From: Comamonas sp. GB3 AK4-5 | GTDB lineage: Bacteria > Pseudomonadota > Gammaproteobacteria > Burkholderiales > Burkholderiaceae_C | Direction of reading: 5' to 3' | Assembly (NCBI RefSeq): GCF_041320665.1 | Contig: NZ_CP166730.1 | Location: 3,534,001 to 3,598,000 of the forward strand | Length of the DNA stretch: 64,000 nucleotides | Part shown: positions 8,408 through 17,647 of the stretch, in pieces | How positions within the stretch are numbered: the first letter of the stretch is position 1 | Layout of the letters: each line of letters opens with the position of its first letter | Position numbers and translations under genes: made by a program | Notes under the pieces: model-generated | The model's database searches: none | What the model was told of the DNA's origin: nothing | Seen by the model: the letters and a program-made list of their open reading frames with translations, nothing else

Positions 8408-11400
8408 ATGCGCCGTTTTGAACTGGTCGAAGGAACGGCCAGCAAGTTCTGGGAAATCGAGCAAAACGACAGCGAACTCAGCATCGCCTGGGGTCGCATA
8501 GGCACTGCGGGTCAAAGCCAGACCAAGTCTTTTGCCGATGCGGCCAAGGCCCTGGCGGCGCTCAACAAGCTGGTCAAGGAAAAAACCGCCAAGGGCTATG
8601 CCGAGACCGGCGCCACCGCGGTGGTGGGTGCAACGCCAGCAGCCACCTCGGCCACCGCACCCAAGCCGGCTGCGGCCAAGACCGTCAAAACCGCCAAGCC
8701 TGCAGCCCCGCCAGCCAGCGCGGTGCCTGCCGCACCCGCAGCCCCCGCCGAGAGCCTGGACGCGCAATGCGAGCGCGTGTTCGAGGCCGTGCGCGCCCAG
8801 ATCGAGGACGGCACGCTCAAGCTGGGCCATGATCTGTCGGCCGCCCAACTCAAGCGCCTGCATGGCGTGAGCGATCGGGGTGCCACCATGGCCTTCGAGC
8901 AGCTCAAGTCCACAGGCATGCTTTACGGCTGGGGCAGCACGGCCAAGGTGCAGGACAAGGCCCAGAGCATTGCCAAAGAACTGGGCGAGGAAAGAGCCGA
9001 GCAGATCGCAGAGATGGCCGAGCAATCCCAGCCAGCGCTGGTGGTCGCAGCGACCGACACCAGCACGCCGCCCTGGGCCCAGGGCGAGCTGCTGCGCCTG
9101 CCGGCCAGCCTGCGCAATCTGGCCTATGCCACGCGTCGTCACCCGCAAAAGCCCAAACCCGCGCCCAGTGCGGCCGCGGCCTGGCATCTGGTGCGCCCCA
9201 TGGCCAAGGACAACGGCCGTGTCGACCTGGCCGGCTGCGATCCCGTGCTGCGCCCCGCGCTGGAACGCATGCTCTCGCGCCTGACCCAGTCCGAGCCCGT
9301 GGCCGACACCGAGGCCGACAGCGCACTGCTGGCCCGCGCCATGGGCACGCGCCGCTACCACGGCGATGTCGAAATCGGCGCCAGCACGATCAACTACCTC
9401 GTGGCCCAGTACGGCCTGCCCGGCGCCATGGACATTTACCTCGCGTCCCAGCAGCTCCAGGTCAGCAGCAGCTACGACAGCAAGGCCAAGGGCCATGTCA
9501 GCACGCTGCACAGCACGGTCACCGGCCCGGTCTCGGACAGCTGGTATGGCCCCCTGGGCGAGACCGAGGAGCAGATGCGCAAGCACCTGTCGGCCGCCCC
9601 CGAAGCCGAGTGGCAGGTCTGCGCCGAGAAGATTGCCGCGGCCCTGCCCACGCTGCACCCCAGCCGCAAAACGGCCGTGGCCCTGCTGGTGCCCGAGTGC
9701 ACCGACATGGCCGATGCCCTGGCCTTCGAGCTCACCGCCGAAAAAGACACACCCGAGAGCGCGCACTGGCTGCTGCTCACGGCCACCGACCCGGCCGCCA
9801 TCGCAGCCCTGGTCAAGGTCAAGCAAAGCTATTCCAGCGGCCTGTGGGACAACCAGCGCATGGTGGCCACCTTGCTGCTGGAGCGCGGCCTGGACGCTCT
9901 TGCCTTGCTGGAGCGCGGCGCGGCCCAGGATGAGGCCGGCGACGCCCTGGCCGCCATGGGCACGCCCGAAGCCGTCACCGCCCTGGCGCGCGTGGCCAGC
10001 GGCTCCAAGGGCGCACTGGCGCGCCTGGCCCTGGCGGTGGACCGCTGGCCGCTGGCGGCCATGGTGGCCCTCGCCAAGCTGATTGCCTCGGGCGGCAAAG
10101 ACGCCGGCTTCCTGACCCCCAGCCTCACACGGCTGCTGCGCGCCCACAGCGGGCAGGTCGATGCGCTACGCCCCTGGCTGGACAGCGCAGCCCAGGCCAC
10201 CATAGACCGCCAGCTGGCCCTGCTGGCCGGCCCCGCCGAGGTGGCCGCCGTGAGCGAGCTGCCCCAGGTGCTGGCCGCCCCGCCCTGGCAGGCCAAGGTA
10301 CAGAAAAAGGCCGCCACCGCCCTGGCCCTGGAGCCTTTGACGCTGGAGCCCACCGAACAATGGGCCGATGGCGCACGCGACAAGGCCTTGGAACTCAACC
10401 AATGGGAGCAAAAGCGCTTTGACAGCGCCAGCAAGAACGTGCTGGAGCTGGTGGACCGACTGGGCTTTGACGACAACAAAAAACAGTTCAAGCACCCCCT
10501 GGAAAACGCCGCGGCCGCCATACGCCAGCGCGACACCGAGGCCTTGATCACGGCCTGGCGCGCCATGGTGGAGCAGCGCAAAAAAGAGCGCTACTACTGG
10601 TTTTACTTCTACGCCGAATACATCAGCCTGCTGCCCGAAGAGATGGCCGCCCCGTTCTGGAATGCCGTGGCAGGTGAGGCCACGGACACGCGCGGCGTGG
10701 ACTTTATGGCTGCCAAGCTGGGCCTGGCCGGTTTGCCCGGCCTGCTGGCCATGGTGCGCAGCAAGCCCAGCGAGAACCTGGAACTGGCGCTGAACTTTGG
10801 CGCCGTGGAGCTGGCGGCCCCTGCGGCCCGGGCCTTTGCCAAGCTCAAGTCGCTGCGCGACGCGGGCCGCCAATGGCTGCTCAAACACCCCGAGCATGCG
10901 GCCTGCGCGCTGCTGGCACCGGCCCTGGGCAAGCCCGGCGAGGCACGCGACTGCGCAGGCTCCGCCCTGCGCCTGCTACAAGCCAACGGCCATGCGGCCT
11001 TGCTGCAAGAGGTGGCGGCGCGCTATGGCCGCGAAGACGTGGTGAACGCATTGCAGGCCGTGCTGGATGAAAACCCGCTGGACCGCTTTCCCACCAAGCG
11101 CAGCAAGCTGCCCGAATGGTGGCAGCCGCGCGGCTGGCGCCGCCCGCAGCTCGCCAACGGCAAGGCCTTGCCCGACGAGGCCTTGGACGCCCTGGGCCAG
11201 ATGCTGGGCTTTCCCACCAACGAAGAGGTCTATGCCGGCATTGCCGATGTGCAGGCCGCCTGCCTGCGCGAATCGCTGGCCGACTTTGGCTGGGACGCCT
11301 TCAGCGCCTGGCTGGAGGCCGGTGCCCCCAGCAAGGAAGGCTGGGCGCTGACGGCCCTGGGCGCTCTGGGCACGGACGAGACCGCGCGCAAGCTCACTCC

Positions 11401-12577
11401 CTTTATCCGCGCCTGGCCCGGCGAATCGGCCCATGCCCGCGCCGTCACCGGCCTGGATGTGCTGGCCGGCATTGGCACCGACGTGGCGCTGATGCTGCTC
11501 AACGGCATTGCGCAGAAGATCAAGTTCAAGGGCCTGCAGGACAAGGCCCGCGAAAAAATCAATGCCATTGCCGAGGCCCGCGGCCTCTCCACCGAGGAGC
11601 TGGAAGACCGCCTCGCCCCCGACCTGGGACTGGACGCCCAGGGCACTTTGAGGCTGGACTTTGGCCCGCGCGCCTTTGTGGTGGGCTTTGACGAAACGCT
11701 GAAGCCCTATGTGCGCGAGCTGGACGCCGATGGCCGCCCCGGCGCACGCCTGCCCGATCTGCCCAAGCCCAAGAAGAGCGATGACGCGGCCCTGTCCAAG
11801 GAGGCAACCGAGCGCTTCAAGCTGCTGAAAAAAGACGTGCGCACCATTGCCAGCCAGCAGCTGCTGCGCCTGGAAGTGGCCATGTGCGCGCGCCGCCGCT
11901 GGACGCCCGCGCTGTTCCGCATGTTCCTGGTCGAGCACCCGCTGGTGCGCCACATCGTGCAGCGCCTGATCTGGGGCGTGTACGAGCTGCCGGGCCAGAC
12001 CAGCTATGGCGGCCAGCTGCAGGCCTGTTTCCGCGTGGCCGAGGATGGCAGCTTCACCACGGCCGAGGACGATGACTTCGAACTGCCCGAGGGCGAGACC
12101 ATCCGCATCGGCGTGCCCCATGCGCTGGAGCTGTCGGCGGCCGATGCCGCCGCCTTTGGCCAGGTGTTTGCCGACTACGAGCTGCTCCAGCCCTTTGCCC
12201 AGATTGGCCGCGACACCTATACGCTGAACGAAGACGAAAGCAAGGCCCTCAAGCTCGAGCGCTGGAAGGGCGCCAAAGTGCCCACGGGCCGTGTGCTGGG
12301 CCTGGTTAACAAGGGCTGGCGCCGTGGCCAGGCCCAAGACGGCGGCGGCATCTGGTATTTCACCAAGCCCCTTGGCAACGGCAAGGTCATCGAGCTGTAT
12401 CTGGACCCGGGCATCATCGTCGGCATGGTCGACGAATACCCCGAGCAGGAGCTGGGCGACGTCCATGTGGGCAAGCCCGCCTCCTGGGGCGAGATCGACA
12501 AGCCCGAGGCTTTCACCATCCTTGATGAGATTTCGGCCAGCGAGCTGGTCCGTGACCTGGAGGCGCTGCGCGCTTGA
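8408..12577 (+). CDS. WGR domain / DUF4132 protein (YehI/MolR-like)
   Basis: This is the first and largest gene of the five-gene system. The 1389-residue product begins with a WGR domain (residues 1-75, with FWEIEQND, the signature AWGRIGTAGQSQTKSF and DAAKALAALNKLVKEK), a module known from PARP-1 that binds nucleic acid ends. An Ala/Pro/Lys linker (about 76-118) follows. The long middle is made of alpha-helical repeats. The C-terminal region (about 1080-1290, with DFGPRAFVVGFDETLKPYVRELD and KKDVRTIASQQLLRLEVAM) matches DUF4132. From family knowledge it corresponds to E. coli YehI, the product of the old molR locus. The function is unknown; the order of domains suggests a large scaffold that senses or binds nucleic acid. 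An AAGGA ribosome-binding site precedes the ATG. Confidence 0.85.
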   Translation: MRRFELVEGTASKFWEIEQNDSELSIAWGRIGTAGQSQTKSFADAAKALAALNKLVKEKTAKGYAETGATAVVGATPAATSATAPKPAAAKTVKTAKPAAPPASAVPAAPAAPAESLDAQCERVFEAVRAQIEDGTLKLGHDLSAAQLKRLHGVSDRGATMAFEQLKSTGMLYGWGSTAKVQDKAQSIAKELGEERAEQIAEMAEQSQPALVVAATDTSTPPWAQGELLRLPASLRNLAYATRRHPQKPKPAPSAAAAWHLVRPMAKDNGRVDLAGCDPVLRPALERMLSRLTQSEPVADTEADSALLARAMGTRRYHGDVEIGASTINYLVAQYGLPGAMDIYLASQQLQVSSSYDSKAKGHVSTLHSTVTGPVSDSWYGPLGETEEQMRKHLSAAPEAEWQVCAEKIAAALPTLHPSRKTAVALLVPECTDMADALAFELTAEKDTPESAHWLLLTATDPAAIAALVKVKQSYSSGLWDNQRMVATLLLERGLDALALLERGAAQDEAGDALAAMGTPEAVTALARVASGSKGALARLALAVDRWPLAAMVALAKLIASGGKDAGFLTPSLTRLLRAHSGQVDALRPWLDSAAQATIDRQLALLAGPAEVAAVSELPQVLAAPPWQAKVQKKAATALALEPLTLEPTEQWADGARDKALELNQWEQKRFDSASKNVLELVDRLGFDDNKKQFKHPLENAAAAIRQRDTEALITAWRAMVEQRKKERYYWFYFYAEYISLLPEEMAAPFWNAVAGEATDTRGVDFMAAKLGLAGLPGLLAMVRSKPSENLELALNFGAVELAAPAARAFAKLKSLRDAGRQWLLKHPEHAACALLAPALGKPGEARDCAGSALRLLQANGHAALLQEVAARYGREDVVNALQAVLDENPLDRFPTKRSKLPEWWQPRGWRRPQLANGKALPDEALDALGQMLGFPTNEEVYAGIADVQAACLRESLADFGWDAFSAWLEAGAPSKEGWALTALGALGTDETARKLTPFIRAWPGESAHARAVTGLDVLAGIGTDVALMLLNGIAQKIKFKGLQDKAREKINAIAEARGLSTEELEDRLAPDLGLDAQGTLRLDFGPRAFVVGFDETLKPYVRELDADGRPGARLPDLPKPKKSDDAALSKEATERFKLLKKDVRTIASQQLLRLEVAMCARRRWTPALFRMFLVEHPLVRHIVQRLIWGVYELPGQTSYGGQLQACFRVAEDGSFTTAEDDDFELPEGETIRIGVPHALELSAADAAAFGQVFADYELLQPFAQIGRDTYTLNEDESKALKLERWKGAKVPTGRVLGLVNKGWRRGQAQDGGGIWYFTKPLGNGKVIELYLDPGIIVGMVDEYPEQELGDVHVGKPASWGEIDKPEAFTILDEISASELVRDLEALRA

Positions 12578-12584
12578 TAAATCC

Positions 12585-12674
12585 CCCCCTGAGTCGCTGC
12601 GCGCCTTCCCCCTCTCTGGCTTCGCCGGAGGGGGACGACACCAGCGCGGCGGGGCGGCCCTTGCGCGGTGTCCT
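12585..12674. repeat. Dispersed GC-rich intergenic repeat, copy A
   Basis: It begins CCCCCTGAGTCGCT and contains a C5TCTCT...GGAGGGGG hairpin, then GACGACA and GGGGCGGCCCTTGC. Copy B lies at 13955-14054 in the same orientation, differing by a few substitutions and a slightly longer hairpin loop. The pair flanks the MoxR gene. Confidence 0.8.
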
Positions 12675-12715
12675 GGCCTTGGGTCGCGCCGGTTTTGTGC
12701 GCTGCGCCCCTCTTT

Positions 12716-12755
12716 ACTCCCTCGCCCCTTTGGGGAGAGGGTGGGGGTGAGGGGC
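12716..12755. repeat. G/C-run hairpin repeat
   Basis: The arms CCCTCGCCCC and GGGGAGAGGG around TTT form a strong hairpin, followed by TGGGGGTGAGGGG. It is of the type often scattered between genes in Gram-negative genomes. It lies between the WGR and MoxR genes and could weaken transcription through the operon. Confidence 0.5.
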
Positions 12756-12824
12756 CTGCTGGCACAGCGCAATACGCTGGTCTCACCCGCCTTCGCTTTG
12801 ACCATCCAACACACAGAAATTTGT

Positions 12825-13952
12825 ATGGCGACTTCACGTAAATCGACATCCAGCGCGGCTGCAGGCCAGCCTGTTTTGCAGCGCCCGCCGGCGGAAATCC
12901 AATACGCCGCGCAGCTGGCTCAGCTCCAGGCCCTGGACGCGGGCCAGCCGCGCCCCCCGGGCTGGCGGCTCAGCCTCAAGGCCGCGCGCAGCTTTATTTT
13001 GGGCGATGCGGCTCTGGGCATTGCGCCAAAAATAGTGGCCCCCGTGGCCGGCATAGAGCGCATGCTGGTGACCCTGGCCACGGGCCGGGGTTTGATGCTG
13101 GTGGGCGAACCGGGCACGGCCAAGTCCATGCTGTCCGAGCTGCTGGCTGCGGCCGTCTGCGGCAGCTCCACGCTGACCATCCAGGGCGGTGCCTCCATTA
13201 CCGAGGACCAGATCAAATACGGCTGGAACTACGCCCTGCTGATCAACGAAGGCCCCAGCCCGCGCGCCCTGGTGCCGGCTCCGCTCTACCAGGGCATGCA
13301 GGCCGGGCAGATCGTGCGCTTTGAAGAAATCACGCGCGCCCCGCTGGAGGTGCAGGACTGCCTGCTGGGCATGCTGTCCGACCGCGTGATGGCCGTGCCC
13401 GAACTGGCCGGCGAGCACGGCATGCTCTATGCCCGCGAAGGTTTCAACATCATTGCCACGGCCAATACGCGCGACCGCGGCGTCAACGAGATGAGCGCGG
13501 CGCTCAAGCGCCGCTTCGACTTCGAGACCGTGTTCCCCATTCTCAACTTCGACAGCGAAATGGCCCTGGTGCAAGAGGCCAGCGCCCGCCTGCTGGTCCA
13601 AAGCGGCATTCCCCAGACCTTGCCCGCGCCCGTGCTGGAGCTGCTGGTCACCACCTTCCGCGATCTGCGCGGTGCCGGTGACAGTGGGAGCGGCGGCGCC
13701 ATGGACAAGCTCAGCGCCGTGATGTCCACGGCCGAGGCCGTGAACGTGGCCCATGCCGTGGGCGTGCGCGCCTGGTTTCTGGAGCAGCGCGAGGGCTCGC
13801 CCCAGGACCTGGTGGACTGCATTGCCGGCACCGTGGTCAAGGACAATGCCGACGACCGCGCCAAGCTGCGCCGCTACTTTGAGCAAAAGGCGGCCAAGCG
13901 CCAGGGCGCGCACTGGAAGGCGTACTACGAGGCAAGACATAGGCTTCCATGA
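12825..13952 (+). CDS. MoxR-type AAA+ ATPase (YehL-like)
   Basis: The 375-residue protein is an AAA+ ATPase of the MoxR branch. It has a Walker A motif GEPGTAKS at 94-101 and a Walker B region VRFEEITRAP at 164-173, in which the acidic pair is EE rather than the commoner DE. Sensor-like INIIATANTRDRGVNEMS and ALKRRFDF segments follow. MoxR ATPases usually work with a VWA-domain partner to remodel or load metals into protein complexes (RavA-ViaA, NorQ-NorD, CbbQ-CbbO). Here the VWA partner is two genes downstream. The ATG at 12825 is chosen because it starts a plausible short N-terminus just after the repeat-filled 247 bp gap. Confidence 0.88.
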   Translation: MATSRKSTSSAAAGQPVLQRPPAEIQYAAQLAQLQALDAGQPRPPGWRLSLKAARSFILGDAALGIAPKIVAPVAGIERMLVTLATGRGLMLVGEPGTAKSMLSELLAAAVCGSSTLTIQGGASITEDQIKYGWNYALLINEGPSPRALVPAPLYQGMQAGQIVRFEEITRAPLEVQDCLLGMLSDRVMAVPELAGEHGMLYAREGFNIIATANTRDRGVNEMSAALKRRFDFETVFPILNFDSEMALVQEASARLLVQSGIPQTLPAPVLELLVTTFRDLRGAGDSGSGGAMDKLSAVMSTAEAVNVAHAVGVRAWFLEQREGSPQDLVDCIAGTVVKDNADDRAKLRRYFEQKAAKRQGAHWKAYYEARHRLP

Positions 13953-13954
13953 AG

Positions 13955-14054
13955 CTCCCCCTGAGTCGCTACGCGCCTTCCCCCTCTCTCTCGCTGCGCG
14001 AGGGAGGGGGACGACAGCCTAAGCATAGGGGCGGCCCTTGCTCGCTGTCCCACG
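13955..14054. repeat. Dispersed GC-rich intergenic repeat, copy B
   Basis: This copy matches 12585-12674: CCCCCTGAGTCGCT, CGCGCCTTCCCCCTCTCT, a hairpin closed by GGAGGGGG, GACGACAGCC, then GGGGCGGCCCTTGC. It starts 3 bp after the MoxR stop codon and ends 49 bp before the DUF5682 start. Confidence 0.8.
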
Positions 14055-14103
14055 CCTGGTACGAGCCAGTTGCATGCGCATCGCCCCGCCCTGGATTGCT
14101 GAG

Positions 14104-16533
14104 ATGAACCTTCCTGAAATCATTGGCGTACGCCACCACAGCCCAGCCTGCGCGCGGCTGGTGGCCCGGCGCATACGCGCGCTGCAACCTGCCTTTGTGC
14201 TCATCGAAGGCCCGGCAGACTTCAACGCGCGCCTGGACGAGCTGGCCCTGCCCCACCAGTTGCCGGTGGCCATTTACAGCTATCTGTCCACGGGTGAAGT
14301 CCACCACGGCTCCTGGTCGCCATTTGCCGAGCATTCGCCCGAATGGCAGGCCCTGGTCGTGGGCCGCGAGACGGGGGCGCAGCTGCGCTTTATCGACCTG
14401 CCGGCCTGGCACAAGGCCTTGGGCCAGCTGGAAAACCGCTATGCCGATGTGGCCGACGCCGAGCACGAGCACCAGGCAGAGGCTTACGAACAGGCGCTGG
14501 AGCAGCAGCTGTCCGTGCAAGGGCGCGATGCGCTGTGGGACCATTTGTTCGAAGATGGCTGCGAGGATGGTGAGCTGGCACAGCGCCTGTCCACCTACTT
14601 CGCCCACCTGCGCCCGGCGCACGAACCCGGCTCCTTGGGCAACCAGCAGCGCGAGCAGATGATGGCCCGCTGGATCGCCTGGGCCATGGCCCAGGGCACC
14701 GGCCCGGTGCTGGTGGTGTGCGGGGGCTACCACGCCCCGGCGCTGGGCCGGCTGTGGACCGAGGTGTCCGCAGAACTCCCGGAGACGCCGCTGCCTGATT
14801 CCACTACGGAATCAGGAGCTATCAGCGCTGATGGGCCCAGCGACGCACCGCGTTTTGGCTCATTTCTCGTGCCCTATACCTTCAAGCGCCTGGATGCATT
14901 TGCCGGCTATGCCGCAGGCATGCCCTCGCCCACCTGGTACCAGTGGCTGTGGGAGCATGGCAGCGAGGGCGCGGCCCGGCGCGCGCTGCAGGCCGTGCTG
15001 GGCCGCATGCGTGACAAAAAACTGCCCGCCTCCACCGCCGACCTGATGGCCGTGCACGGTAAGGCCCTGGGGCTGGCACGGCTGCGCGGCCATGTGCAGC
15101 CGCTGCGCAGCGACTGGCTGGATGCCATGGCCGGCGCCCTGGTCAAGAACGCGCTGGATGCCCCCCTGCCCTGGTCTTACCGCGGCCCGCTGCGCCCGGG
15201 CACCGACCCCGTGCTGGTGCTGGCCATGGATGTGCTGGCCGGCGACAGCGCGGGCCGACTGGCCCCTGGCACGCCCCAGCCGCCGCTGGTGGCCGCCGTG
15301 GCCGCCGAGCTGGAGGCGCTGGGCATCAGCTTGCGCGGCACGCTCAAGCTCGATCTCTTGTCCCAGACCGACCGTGCCAAAAGCCGCTTGCTGCACCGGC
15401 TGCAGATTCTGGAGCTACCCGGCATCCGCCGCACGCAGGGCCCGGAGCTGGCCCTGTCGGCCGAGCGCGGCGAGCAATGGGAGTTGCGGGCCCCGCTGGA
15501 ACAGCAGGCCGCGCTGATTGAGGCCGGCGCCTGGGGTGCCACGCTGCAGGACGCCGCCCGCGCCAAGCTGGAGGACCAGCTGCACCGCGCCCAGGGCCGC
15601 ATAGAGCCGCTGGCCCAGGGCCTGAACCGCGCAGCCTGGGCCGGTCTTTCTGCATTGAGCGACCGCTTGCTGCGTGAGCTGCAGACCGCCGTGGCCAACG
15701 AGGGCCGCTTTGAGGCTCTGGCCCCGGCCCTGGGCCTGCTGCATGTGCTGCTGCGCCACGGCCAGACGCTGGGCATGGCTGGCGCACCCGTGCTGCGCGT
15801 GGTGGTGCAAGCCGGCTTTGACCGCGCGCTGTGGTTGCTGGAGCCCGCCACCGTCATCCCTCCCGCCGAGATGGAAGCCCATTTGCAGGGCTACAAGGCA
15901 CTGAAACAGATCGTCAGCGACAGGCTGGCCGCACAGCCCGGTGACGGCCAGGCCCTGGATATTGAGCCGCTGCGCGCCCTGGGCCTGTGGCAACGCAAGG
16001 CTGCCGACCCCGCTGCCGCGCCCTTAAGCCGTGGCGCCGCCCTGGGTGCGGCCTTCAGCCTTTCGGGCCGGGTGGCCGAGACCCGGGCCATGACCCAAGC
16101 CATTGCCCAGGCCGCGCCCCAGGACGTCAGCCTGGAACAGGCCATGGGCCTGCTGCGGCAGCTGCCCCCGGCCACGCTGGGCGACGCCCTGGCCGGCCTG
16201 CTGGCCCTGGCGCGTGAGGCCCTGGCCAGCGAGCCCGGCTTTGCCGCCGGCCTGGACGCCCTGGTGCGCACATTGGACGGCATGGACTTTGCGCTGGCCC
16301 TGCCCGCGCTGCGCTCGGCCTTTGCCTGGCTGCCGCCGCGTGAGCGCGCCGCCCTGGCCGAGCAGGTCTTGCAGTTGCATCAGGCCACGCATTTGTCCCA
16401 GCGTGTGCTGACAGGCCCCTTGCAGACCGCGCTCACCCCCAAAGAAACCGCGCAGGCCACGGCCTGGGAAGCCCGGGCCGCACAGCGACTGGCGATGTGG
16501 GGCATAGACACAGGAATCGAACATGGCCTTTGA
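14104..16533 (+). CDS. DUF5682 family protein (YehM-like)
   Basis: The third gene of the system encodes 809 residues. The conserved N-terminus EIIGVRHHSPACARLVARRIRALQPAFVLIEGPADFN is typical of DUF5682, with a His-His pair and a later CGGYHAPAL. Their arrangement suggests an enzyme-like N-terminal alpha/beta domain, but no reaction is known. The rest is Ala/Leu-rich and helical. At about residues 231-243 the gene contains a short palindromic insertion that keeps the frame (see the repeat at 14795-14832). Its 3' end overlaps the VWA gene by 11 bp, so the two are translationally coupled. An upstream in-frame ATG at 14074 is possible but leaves a less conserved N-terminus. Confidence 0.82.
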   Translation: MNLPEIIGVRHHSPACARLVARRIRALQPAFVLIEGPADFNARLDELALPHQLPVAIYSYLSTGEVHHGSWSPFAEHSPEWQALVVGRETGAQLRFIDLPAWHKALGQLENRYADVADAEHEHQAEAYEQALEQQLSVQGRDALWDHLFEDGCEDGELAQRLSTYFAHLRPAHEPGSLGNQQREQMMARWIAWAMAQGTGPVLVVCGGYHAPALGRLWTEVSAELPETPLPDSTTESGAISADGPSDAPRFGSFLVPYTFKRLDAFAGYAAGMPSPTWYQWLWEHGSEGAARRALQAVLGRMRDKKLPASTADLMAVHGKALGLARLRGHVQPLRSDWLDAMAGALVKNALDAPLPWSYRGPLRPGTDPVLVLAMDVLAGDSAGRLAPGTPQPPLVAAVAAELEALGISLRGTLKLDLLSQTDRAKSRLLHRLQILELPGIRRTQGPELALSAERGEQWELRAPLEQQAALIEAGAWGATLQDAARAKLEDQLHRAQGRIEPLAQGLNRAAWAGLSALSDRLLRELQTAVANEGRFEALAPALGLLHVLLRHGQTLGMAGAPVLRVVVQAGFDRALWLLEPATVIPPAEMEAHLQGYKALKQIVSDRLAAQPGDGQALDIEPLRALGLWQRKAADPAAAPLSRGAALGAAFSLSGRVAETRAMTQAIAQAAPQDVSLEQAMGLLRQLPPATLGDALAGLLALAREALASEPGFAAGLDALVRTLDGMDFALALPALRSAFAWLPPRERAALAEQVLQLHQATHLSQRVLTGPLQTALTPKETAQATAWEARAAQRLAMWGIDTGIEHGL
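14795..14832. repeat. In-frame palindromic mini-element inside the DUF5682 gene
   Basis: A perfect 8 bp stem CTGATTCC/GGAATCAG with a 5 bp loop (14795-14815) is followed by the 12 bp palindrome ATCAGCGCTGAT (14821-14832). The second part recurs at 25102-25112 on the other side of rpoD as ATCAGCGCTGA with similar flanks (AGCT-TCAGCGCTGAT-GG read on the opposite strand). It is read in frame as a Ser/Thr/Gly-rich loop. Confidence 0.55.
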
Positions 16534-17647
16534 CATTACCGAGCCCCTGCAGCGCTGGCGCTTGCTGCTGGGTGAATCCGCCGAAGCGGCCTGCGGCAGC
16601 CTGGGCGAGCAGGCCCAGGCCGCGGATGCGGCCCTGGACTGGCTCTACGGCCGCGACCCGGACCGCGCCCAGCGCGGTGAACGTGCGGCAGGTCTGGGGC
16701 CTTCGGCCCTGTCCACGCCTGACTGGATCAACACCATCCACCAGCTGTTCCCCAAAGAGGTCATAGAGCGGCTGGAGCGCGACGCCGTGGAGCGCTTCGG
16801 CATTGACGAGGTGGTGACCAATCTGGAAGTGCTGGAGCGTATAGAACCCTCCGAATCCCTGCTGCGCGCCGTGCTGCACACCAAGCATTTGATGAACCCC
16901 GAGGTACTGGCCGCAGCACGCAAGCTGGTGGCCGAGGTAGTGCGCCGCATCATGGAGAAAATGGCCACCGAGGTGCGCCAGGCCTTTGGCGGCACGCGCG
17001 ACAGGCGCCGGCGATCGCGCATCAAGATTGCGCGCAACTTTGACTTCAAGCACACGATTGCGGCCAATCTGCACCGCTGGGACCCCAAAAGCCAGCGTCT
17101 GTACCTGCAGACCCCGCTGTTCAACAGCCGCACGCGCCGCCATATCGAGCCCTGGGACATCATCTTGCTGATCGACCAGAGCGGCTCCATGGTGGACTCG
17201 GTGATCCACAGCGCCGTGATGGCGGCCTGCCTGTGGCAGCTGCCCGGCATGCGCACCCGCCTGGTGGCCTTTGACACCGAGGTGGTGGACCTCACCGCCG
17301 ATGTAGCCGACCCCGTGGAGCTGCTGATGAAGGTGCAGCTGGGCGGCGGCACCTATATCGCCAAGGCCGTGGGCTATGCCCAGTCGCTGATCAGCAACCC
17401 GGCCAAAAGCATGGTGGTGCTGGTCAGCGACTTTTACGAAGGCGGCAGCGACAGCGAGCTGGTGCGCCGCGTGCGTGCGCTGACCGAAGCCGGCACCAAG
17501 GTGCTGGGCCTGGCCGCACTGGATTCCGAAGCCCAGCCCGCCTACGACCGGGAAATGGCCGCGCGCCTGGTGAGCGTGGGCGCCCAGGTGGGCGCCATGA
17601 CGCCGGGACAGTTGGCCGGCTGGCTGGCCGAAAAGGTGCAGGCATGA
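16523..17647 (+). CDS. VWA domain protein (YehP-like)
   Basis: The 374-residue protein has an N-terminal helical region (about 1-165) and a C-terminal von Willebrand A domain. The metal-ion-dependent adhesion site reads DQSGS at 218-222, within WDIILLIDQSGSM. The later MIDAS positions appear as GGGTYI near 274 and LVSDFYEGG near 300. VWA proteins of this type are the usual partners of MoxR ATPases. The gene starts 11 bp inside the DUF5682 gene and ends in an ATGA overlap with the SWIM gene, so the three are clearly one transcription and translation unit. Confidence 0.9.
   Translation: MAFDITEPLQRWRLLLGESAEAACGSLGEQAQAADAALDWLYGRDPDRAQRGERAAGLGPSALSTPDWINTIHQLFPKEVIERLERDAVERFGIDEVVTNLEVLERIEPSESLLRAVLHTKHLMNPEVLAAARKLVAEVVRRIMEKMATEVRQAFGGTRDRRRRSRIKIARNFDFKHTIAANLHRWDPKSQRLYLQTPLFNSRTRRHIEPWDIILLIDQSGSMVDSVIHSAVMAACLWQLPGMRTRLVAFDTEVVDLTADVADPVELLMKVQLGGGTYIAKAVGYAQSLISNPAKSMVVLVSDFYEGGSDSELVRRVRALTEAGTKVLGLAALDSEAQPAYDREMAARLVSVGAQVGAMTPGQLAGWLAEKVQA

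Noticed and set aside
8357..10147. Long antisense open frames over the WGR gene
   Set aside because: The opposite strand encodes a clear WGR domain protein. The antisense product is low-complexity and matches nothing recognisable.
12585..14054. The repeats around the MoxR gene as CRISPR repeats
   Set aside because: There are only two copies, about 1.4 kb apart with a whole gene between them, and no spacer structure or cas genes.
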